NCBI GenBank assembly: GCA_900637135.1
Contig: LR134353.1
Coordinates: forward strand, 2,604,001-2,668,000
Direction of reading: 5' to 3'
Source: Mycolicibacterium flavescens
GTDB taxonomy: Bacteria; Actinomycetota; Actinomycetes; Mycobacteriales; Mycobacteriaceae
Length of the DNA stretch: 64,000 nucleotides
Shown here: in pieces, positions 58,286 to 64,000 of the stretch
Layout of the letters: the number at the start of each line of letters is the position of its first letter
Numbering within the stretch: position 1 is the stretch's first letter
Program-made: the position numbers and the translations under genes
Notes under the pieces: generated by a model
Databases searched by the model: none
The model's input: only the letters and a program-made list of their open reading frames with translations
What the model was told of the DNA's origin: nothing

Positions 58286-60334
58286 GTGGGCAGGCACAGT
58301 AAACCGGATCCCGAAGATTCGGCAGGCGGGGATTTCGGCGACCGTCACGACGAGTCGGAGACCGAACGCTTCGGCTATCTCGGCGACCGCCCGGAACCGG
58401 GACCCGGAGGCTATGACGCAGGCTACGGCTCCGAGTACGGCGACGTCGACCGTCCCGATTATGCGGATGGTCCGGAAGACCCCGGTTACTCGGATTTCGA
58501 ACGCGACTATTCGGAGCCCGAGACCGGCGCATCGGCTCCCCCGCCGGGAGTCCCGCCGCGCTCGGGCCCGGCGCACAGCGGTGAGTGGGAGGGCGGTGAG
58601 TGGACCGGTAGCCATCGCGCGGTCACCCCGGGCAGGCGTGGTGTCAGCGTCGGCGTCATCGCCGCCCTGGTCGCGGTCGTGGTGCTCGTCGGCGCGGTCA
58701 TCCTGTGGCGATTCTTCGGTGACGCCTTGTCCGACCGCACCGATCAGGCCGCCGCGCGGTGCGTCGACGGTGAGCTGTCCGTCGCGGTGGTGGTCGACCC
58801 GAACATCGCCGAGCCGATCCAGTCGCTGGCCAACCGGTACAACGAGACCGCCGCCCCGGTGGCCGACAAATGCGTGAAGGTCGGCGTCAAACCGGCCGGA
58901 TCCGACCAGGTGGTCAACGGTTTCACCGAGGCGTGGCCTCAAGAGTTGGGCGATCGTCCCGCGCTGTGGGTGCCGGGCAGCTCGGTGTCGGCGGCGCGGC
59001 TCGAGGCCTCGTCGGGCGCGCAGGCGATCATCGACAGCCGGTCACTGGCCACGTCGCCGGTGGTGCTGGCCGTTCGGCCGGAGTTGAAGAACGCTCTGGC
59101 GCAACAGAACTGGTCGACCATTCCGGCATTACAGAGCAATCCGTCGTCATTGGACGGGCTGAATCTGGCCGGCTGGGGCGCGCTGCGGCTGGTGCTGCCA
59201 CTGAGCGGCGACAGCGATGCGTCGTATCTCGCCGCGGAGGCGATCGCGGCCGCGTCGGTGCCCGCCGGTGCGCCGGCCAGTGAGGGCATACGCGCGGTGA
59301 ACACCGTCGTGGCGGGTCAGCCGCAGCTGCCGGACAAGAAGACCTCGACGGCGTTCGACGCGCTGGTCAAGGCATCCGATCCGGCGGCGGCTCCCGTGCA
59401 CGCCGTCGCCATCACCGAACAGCAGCTGTATCGGCGCAGCGCCGGTCTGCCCAATGCCGCCGGCGTGGTCTCGGGATGGCTGCCGCCCGGTCCCGCGGCG
59501 GTGGCCGATTACCCGGCCGTGTTGGTGTCGGGCGATTGGCTGTCGCAGGAACAGAAGAGCGCTGCCAGCGAATTCGCCCGGTTCATGCGCAAACCCGAAC
59601 AGCTCGCGGAGTTGGCCAAGGCCGGTTTCCGCACCGAAGGCGGAACGCTGCCCGACAGCGACGTCGTGGACTTCGGGCCGGTGCCTGCTCCAATGTCGGT
59701 GGGCGACGACCAGATACGCGCGCAACTGGCCAACGCGCTGACCGCCCCGGCGGCCAACCCGGCGGTGACGATCATGCTCGACCAGTCGATGCCCACCGAC
59801 GAAGGCGGACGGTCTCGGCTGCAGAACGTCGTTGCCGCGCTGAACGCCCGGTTGCAGGCGTTGCCGGCCTCGTCGGCGGTGGGCCTGTGGACGTTCGACG
59901 GAACCGCGGGCCGTTCGGAGGTGAGCACCGGACCGCTGAGCGACCAAGTCGACGGCCAGCCCCGCTCGGCGGCGTTGACGTCAGCACTGGACGAACAGTC
60001 CGCCTCCGGAGGGGGTGCGGTCTCGTTCACCACACTGCGGCTGGTCTACACCGAAGCGATGGCGAACTTCCGCGAAGGACAGGAGAATTCGGTCCTGGTG
60101 ATCACCACCGGGCCGCACACCGACCAGACCCTCAACGGAGAAGGGTTGCAGCAGTATATCCGCGGCGCATTCGACGATGCCAAGCCGGTGGCGGTCAACG
60201 TCATCGACTTCGGGTCGGACTCCGATCGCGCGACCTGGGAGGCCGTTGCCGAGATTAGCGGCGGCAGCTACCAGAACCTCGCCAGCTCCGACTCCCCTGA
60301 ACTGACGGCGGCGATCGCGAACTTCCTCGGTTAG
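58286..60334 (+). CDS. Membrane-anchored substrate-binding/vWA-domain protein
   Basis: A 682-residue protein. The cytoplasmic N-terminus (~1-115) is acidic and rich in Tyr/Gly/Pro. One helix follows (VGVIAALVAVVVLVGAVILWRFF). The exterior consists of a solute-binding-like domain (LSVAVVVDPNIAEPIQSLANRYNETA ... LWVPGSS) and a C-terminal von Willebrand A-like domain (TIMLDQSMPTDEGGRSRLQNVVAAL ... SVLVITTGPHTDQT). The metal-ion motif reads DQSMP instead of DxSxS, so metal binding may be lost. GTG 58286. Resembles Rv1836c as I recall; function in the envelope is unknown. Confidence 0.85.
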   Translation: MGRHSKPDPEDSAGGDFGDRHDESETERFGYLGDRPEPGPGGYDAGYGSEYGDVDRPDYADGPEDPGYSDFERDYSEPETGASAPPPGVPPRSGPAHSGEWEGGEWTGSHRAVTPGRRGVSVGVIAALVAVVVLVGAVILWRFFGDALSDRTDQAAARCVDGELSVAVVVDPNIAEPIQSLANRYNETAAPVADKCVKVGVKPAGSDQVVNGFTEAWPQELGDRPALWVPGSSVSAARLEASSGAQAIIDSRSLATSPVVLAVRPELKNALAQQNWSTIPALQSNPSSLDGLNLAGWGALRLVLPLSGDSDASYLAAEAIAAASVPAGAPASEGIRAVNTVVAGQPQLPDKKTSTAFDALVKASDPAAAPVHAVAITEQQLYRRSAGLPNAAGVVSGWLPPGPAAVADYPAVLVSGDWLSQEQKSAASEFARFMRKPEQLAELAKAGFRTEGGTLPDSDVVDFGPVPAPMSVGDDQIRAQLANALTAPAANPAVTIMLDQSMPTDEGGRSRLQNVVAALNARLQALPASSAVGLWTFDGTAGRSEVSTGPLSDQVDGQPRSAALTSALDEQSASGGGAVSFTTLRLVYTEAMANFREGQENSVLVITTGPHTDQTLNGEGLQQYIRGAFDDAKPVAVNVIDFGSDSDRATWEAVAEISGGSYQNLASSDSPELTAAIANFLG

Positions 60335-60373
60335 CGGCCGGCGAACACCCGGCTCACACGCCGCGCCCCTAGT

Positions 60374-60437
60374 CGCCGAACGTGGGTTACCGGCACACTT
60401 TTCTCGCGTTGGGCGTGCGGGTAACCCACGTTCGGCG
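60374..60437. repeat. Long inverted repeat between convergent genes
   Basis: CGCCGAACGTGGGTTACC at 60374-60391 and GGTAACCCACGTTCGGCG at 60420-60437 are perfect 18-bp arms with a 28-base middle. It sits in the 116-bp space between the vWA gene and gcvP, and could be a bidirectional terminator or a dispersed palindromic repeat. Confidence 0.9.
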
Positions 60438-60450
60438 GGCAGTTGGGTGG

Positions 60451-63297
60451 TTACGCGAAGGCCTCGACGGGCGGGCACGAGCAGACCAGGTTGCGGTCGC
60501 CGTACGCACCGTCGATGCGACGCACCGGCGGCCACACCTTCGGGCGGTAGTTCTTGCTCAGCGGATAGGCCGCCTCCTCGCGGGTGTAGGCGTGCTTCCA
60601 ATCGTCGATCAGCAGGGACTCCGCGGTGTGCGGTGCGTTGCGCAGCGGGTTGTCCTCGGCGGGCCAGGTGCCGTCGCCGACCTTGTCGATCTCAGCGCGA
60701 ATCGCGATCATCGCCTCGCAGAACGCGTCGACCTCGGCGAGGCTTTCGCTCTCGGTGGGCTCGACCATCAGCGTGCCCGCCACCGGGAAACTCATAGTGG
60801 GTGCGTGGAAACCGTAGTCCGCCAACCGCTTTGCCACATCGTCGACGGTCACGCCGGTCTGCTTGGTGATGGTGCGCAGGTCGAGGATGCACTCGTGGGC
60901 GACCATGCGGTTCTCGCCGGTGTAGAGCACCGGATAGTACTCGTCGAGGCGGCGCGCGATGTAGTTGGCCGACGCGATGGCGGTCAGCGAGGCGGCGCGC
61001 AACCCGCCTGGGCCCATCATCCGGATGTAGGCCCAACTGATCGGCAGGATCGACGCCGACCCGTACGGCGCCGCCGACACCGTGTAGGTGTCCGGTAGCT
61101 CCTCGGCGAGCGGATGGCCGGGCAGGTACCGCGCCAGGTGCGCGCGCACCGCGACCGGGCCCACACCGGGGCCGCCGCCGCCGTGCGGGATGCAGAACGT
61201 CTTGTGCAGGTTGAGGTGGCTCACGTCGCCGCCGAACCGGCCGGGCCGGGCCAGGCCGACGAGCGCGTTGAGGTTGGCACCGTCGACGTACACTTGACCG
61301 CCCGCGTCGTGGACCGCCGCGCAGATGTCGGCGATGTCGTGCTCGTACACCCCGTGCGTCGACGGGTAGGTGATCATCAACGCCGACAGTCGATCCGCGT
61401 GCTCGCTCACCTTCGCGCGCAGGTCGTCGAGGTCGACGTCGCCGTTGGGTCGGCACGCCACCACCACGACACGCATGCCCGCCAGCGCCGCCGAGGCCGC
61501 ATTGGTGCCGTGCGCGCTCGACGGGATGAGGCAGACGTTCCGGTCGGGCTCACCGCGCTCGGCGTGATACGCCTGGATCGCCAGCAGGCCGGCGTACTCG
61601 CCCTGCGAGCCCGCGTTGGGCTGCAGCGACACCGCGTCGTATCCGGTGATGTCGATCAGCCACTGCTCCAGGTCGGCGATCAGCTTCCGCAGCCCCGGGG
61701 TGTCGGATGCGGGTGCGAACGGATGCTGGCGCGCGAACTCCGGCCAGGTGATCGGCTCCATCTCGGCGGCCGCGTTGAGCTTCATCGTGCACGATCCGAG
61801 CGGAATCATGCTGCGGTCCAAGGCGATGTCCTTGTCGGCCAGCGACCGCAGGTAGCGCATCATCTCGGTTTCGGTGCGGTACCGCGTGAACGCCGGATGG
61901 GTGAGGAACTCCGAGGTGCGTGTCGCGATGCCGGGGCCGTCGAACTCCGAATCGACCGGCGTCGCCGAGAAGGCCGACAGCACCGCCTCGACATGCGCAG
62001 CGGTGGTCGCCTCGTCACTGGACACCGAGACGTGGTCGTCGTCGACCAGCCAGACGTTGATGCCGCGTGTCTTGGCGGCCTCGCGCACCGCCGCTGCCCG
62101 GCCGGGCACCTTGGCCAGAACGGTGTCGAAGAACTCGCGGTGCACGACCTCGACCCCGGCTGCCGTCAACCCGGCCGCCACCGCACGCGCCCGCTGGTAC
62201 ACCCGGCGGGCGATCCCGGTCAGGCCGTCGGCGCCGTGGTAGCTGACGTACATCGCGGCCATCACCGCCAGCAGCACCTGCGCGGTGCAGATGTTGCTGG
62301 TGGCCTTGTCGCGGCGGATGTGCTGTTCGCGGGTCTGCAACGCCAACCGGTACGCCGGCGCGCCGTCGGCATCGAGCGACACCCCGACAAGGCGGCCCGG
62401 CAGCTGGCGCGCGTGCTTGGCGTGCACGGCCAGATATCCCGCATGGGGTCCACCGAAACCCATTGGCACACCGAATCTCTGGGTGCTTCCGAACGCGACA
62501 TCGGCGCCGATCTCACCGGGCGGGGTGAGCAGCGTCAACGCCAGCAGGTCCGCACCGATCGCGACCAAAGCGTCGCGGTCATGGGCTTGGGCGACGAGCT
62601 CGCTCCAGTTCACGACGGCGCCACTGGCTCCCGGCAGTTGAGCGATGACGCCGAAGAAGTCGCCGTCTGGCAGTCCCTGGGTCAGATCGGCGGTGACGAT
62701 CTCGATGCCGAGCGGTTCGGCGCGGGTGGCCAGCACCGCGGCGCTCTGGCGGAACAGGTCGGCGTCGACGGCCAGCCGGTTCGACGGCCCGCGCACTGCG
62801 CGGTGCATCAGCGTCATCGCCTCGGCGGCCGCCGTGCCCTCGTCGAGCATGGACGCGTTGGCGACCTCGAGCCCGGTCAGATCGGTCACCATGGTCTGGA
62901 AGTTGAGCAGCGCCTCGAGGCGGCCCTGGCTGATCTCCGGCTGATACGGGGTGTAGGCGGTGTACCAGGCGGGGTTTTCAAGGATGTTGCGGCGCAACAC
63001 CGGCGGGGTCAGCGTGTCGTAGTAGCCCTGGCCGATCATCGACACGGCCACGGTGTTCACGTCGGCGAGCGCGCGCAGTTCGGTCAGCGCCTCGTCCTCG
63101 GAGGCGGCCGCGGGCAGCCGGTCGAGCCCCGGGGCCAAATCGTCGGCCGACAGCGCGTCGAGGATGCCCGACGGCAGCGCCTTCTCGGCTAGTTCGTCGA
63201 GCGAGGAGACTCCGATCGTCTCGAGCATGCTGGCGACGGCGTCGGCATCCGGTCCGATGTGGCGGTCGGCGAAATCGGGCTGATGGTGATCGAACAC
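60451..63297 (-). CDS. gcvP: Glycine dehydrogenase (P protein of the glycine cleavage system)
   Basis: A 948-residue PLP enzyme with the two homologous halves of GcvP. The N-half begins [22 protein letters not shown] and contains [23 protein letters not shown]. The C-half contains the PLP-lysine motif [20 protein letters not shown]. It decarboxylates glycine and hands the aminomethyl group to lipoyl-GcvH. The other glycine cleavage genes are not inside the window. A tandem glycine riboswitch precedes it, so expression should rise with glycine. ATG 63297. Confidence 0.97.
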   Translation of the reverse strand: MFDHHQPDFADRHIGPDADAVASMLETIGVSSLDELAEKALPSGILDALSADDLAPGLDRLPAAASEDEALTELRALADVNTVAVSMIGQGYYDTLTPPVLRRNILENPAWYTAYTPYQPEISQGRLEALLNFQTMVTDLTGLEVANASMLDEGTAAAEAMTLMHRAVRGPSNRLAVDADLFRQSAAVLATRAEPLGIEIVTADLTQGLPDGDFFGVIAQLPGASGAVVNWSELVAQAHDRDALVAIGADLLALTLLTPPGEIGADVAFGSTQRFGVPMGFGGPHAGYLAVHAKHARQLPGRLVGVSLDADGAPAYRLALQTREQHIRRDKATSNICTAQVLLAVMAAMYVSYHGADGLTGIARRVYQRARAVAAGLTAAGVEVVHREFFDTVLAKVPGRAAAVREAAKTRGINVWLVDDDHVSVSSDEATTAAHVEAVLSAFSATPVDSEFDGPGIATRTSEFLTHPAFTRYRTETEMMRYLRSLADKDIALDRSMIPLGSCTMKLNAAAEMEPITWPEFARQHPFAPASDTPGLRKLIADLEQWLIDITGYDAVSLQPNAGSQGEYAGLLAIQAYHAERGEPDRNVCLIPSSAHGTNAASAALAGMRVVVVACRPNGDVDLDDLRAKVSEHADRLSALMITYPSTHGVYEHDIADICAAVHDAGGQVYVDGANLNALVGLARPGRFGGDVSHLNLHKTFCIPHGGGGPGVGPVAVRAHLARYLPGHPLAEELPDTYTVSAAPYGSASILPISWAYIRMMGPGGLRAASLTAIASANYIARRLDEYYPVLYTGENRMVAHECILDLRTITKQTGVTVDDVAKRLADYGFHAPTMSFPVAGTLMVEPTESESLAEVDAFCEAMIAIRAEIDKVGDGTWPAEDNPLRNAPHTAESLLIDDWKHAYTREEAAYPLSKNYRPKVWPPVRRIDGAYGDRNLVCSCPPVEAFA

Positions 63298-63339
63298 TCG
63301 GGCTACTCCAGACGCGTGCAGGCAGAGGACCGCTGGGTT

Positions 63340-63567
63340 CCTCCCCCTCTGTCGTCGACCCGCTGCGGGCGCCTGAGAGATTCGGCGATCACGACGGTGC
63401 GAGAAGCGCCTTTCCCCATGGGCGGGCGAGGGCGGCCGGGCGGACCCGACCGGAGCTCACCGCTTTCCAGAGGCATCGGGGTCTCCTGCGGTCCTGGGTG
63501 CCTGAGAGGTTGACGGAGAGGTGTTGCTCCTTCGGCGTCCGTGACTGGCCGCCACGAAACTCTCCCG
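63340..63567 (-). ncRNA. Tandem glycine riboswitch upstream of gcvP
   Basis: Read on the minus strand, the leader contains the conserved glycine-aptamer features twice. The first aptamer begins at GGGAGAG (63560-63566), followed by CCGAAGGAGCAA (63524-63535), CTCTCAGGC (63500-63508) and AGGACCGCAGGAGAC. The second has GGAAAGCG and CTCTCAGGC again (63371-63379) then GGG and GGGGGAGGAA near 63345. Two aptamers in tandem upstream of a glycine cleavage gene are the classical gcvT-type arrangement that activates expression when glycine binds. Confidence 0.9.
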
Positions 63568-63643
63568 CACAAGCGCGATGCGCTGACGAGTTTACCGTCA
63601 GAGGCGCTGACCTCGACAGCGTGCGGGTGCGTGGCCCGGAATC

Positions 63644-64000
63644 TCAGCCGATCTTGCGGTCGCGGTGCTTACGCCGCGAGGCCAACTCGTCCTCGGGCGC
63701 CGCGATCGACTCGCCGCCGTCGGCGCGCTCACCGGGGAAATCGGCGATAGCGCCGGTCAACTCCCGCATCGCACCCGAAACCGCGATGCCGAACACGCCT
63801 TGGCCGCCCTGCAGCAGGTCGACGACCTCTTCGGCCGACGTGCACTCGTAGACCGTGGTGCCGTCGGAGAACAGCGTGATGTTGGCCAGATCGCGAACCC
63901 CGCGCTGGCGCAGGTGGTCGACGGCGACGCGGATGTTGTGCAGCGAGATACCGGTATCGAGCAGGCGTTTGACGATCTTGAGGACCAGGATGTCCTTGAA
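63644..64000 (-). CDS. MerR-family regulator, C-terminal part, truncated by window edge
   Basis: The last 118 residues of a minus-strand protein: DILVLKIVKRLLDTGISLHNI, then VAVDHLRQRGVRDLANITLFSDGTTVYECTSAEEVVDLLQGGQGVFGIAVSGAMRELTGAI and a basic tail SRRKHRDRKIG. The first segment looks like the end of a MerR winged-helix (the helix before the effector region), with a C-terminal sensor-like domain. It lies on the same strand as gcvP, as Rv1830 does with gcvB in M. tuberculosis by my recollection. The start and the DNA-binding domain are outside the window, so the assignment is based on the C-terminus and context. Confidence 0.75.
   Translation of the reverse strand, partial: FKDILVLKIVKRLLDTGISLHNIRVAVDHLRQRGVRDLANITLFSDGTTVYECTSAEEVVDLLQGGQGVFGIAVSGAMRELTGAIADFPGERADGGESIAAPEDELASRRKHRDRKIG

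Noticed and set aside
61114..63192. Plus-strand open reading frame of 692 codons opposite gcvP
   Set aside because: Shadow frame of gcvP; composition dominated by Arg, Gly, Val, His and Gln and no motif.
63303..63572. Short minus-strand open frame upstream of gcvP
   Set aside because: It covers the tandem glycine riboswitch; the RNA motifs explain the sequence better than a protein.

Overview
The window is a GC-rich actinobacterial chromosome segment that reads as a free-living or fast-growing Mycobacterium (Mycolicibacterium type). Evidence: an antigen 85 mycolyltransferase, the Apa (MPT32) alanine/proline-rich secreted antigen, a urease operon without ureE, malate synthase GlcB, GuaB1, several F420-type enzymes, frequent GTG starts and ATGA/GTGA gene overlaps. 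From memory, the order from the MerR-type gene at the right end to the MFS transporter near the left end follows M. tuberculosis Rv1830 to Rv1877, with extra genes inserted and a few missing. A Lon protease, a phosphoketolase and a nitrile hydratase-like operon argue against the M. tuberculosis complex. No tRNA, rRNA, CRISPR array, insertion sequence or phage gene was seen.

Left part (1-17.5 kb): the end of an amidohydrolase and a SnoaL-like protein; an AhpD-like protein; a large DHA2 exporter; then an iron module with bfrA facing away from an unknown two-repeat protein plus bfd, with an IdeR-like box between them. Next is a tight minus-strand operon (9188 to 5307) of nitrile hydratase/thiocyanate hydrolase-like beta and alpha subunits, an accessory protein, an EthD-like protein, an F420/FMN split-barrel protein and a crotonase with isomerase-type residues. 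A FUSC membrane protein, a thioesterase with a KstR-like operator, a TPR/His-rich protein, a deaminase, a GH13 hydrolase, a DUF1810 protein and L-lactate dehydrogenase follow.

Middle (17.5-41.6 kb): an antigen 85 paralog; lon with a HspR-type HAIR element; TfoX-like, HhH, DUF72 and lipoprotein genes; an SDR; a minus-strand LLM oxidoreductase / double CoA-transferase / thiolase-like operon; phosphoketolase; a CPBP protease; a CGNR regulator; AdhA; a small secreted CDGP protein with a hairpin-rich leader; apa; modB-modC without modA; an SDR; an LLM oxidoreductase; and ndh.

Right part (41.6-64 kb): urease ureABCFGD on the minus strand; thioesterase; rhodanese; an iron-regulated FhuF-like gene; the blaI/M56 sensor pair; gnd; guaB1; two CNNM/CorC-type membrane proteins; a conserved hypothetical; glcB; a vWA-domain envelope protein; and gcvP behind a tandem glycine riboswitch, followed by the C-terminus of a MerR-family regulator. 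Main themes are central carbon and one-carbon metabolism (glcB, gcvP, gnd, xfp, lldD, ndh), nitrogen release (urease, nitrile hydratase-like), iron storage and mobilisation, and envelope or secreted antigens.
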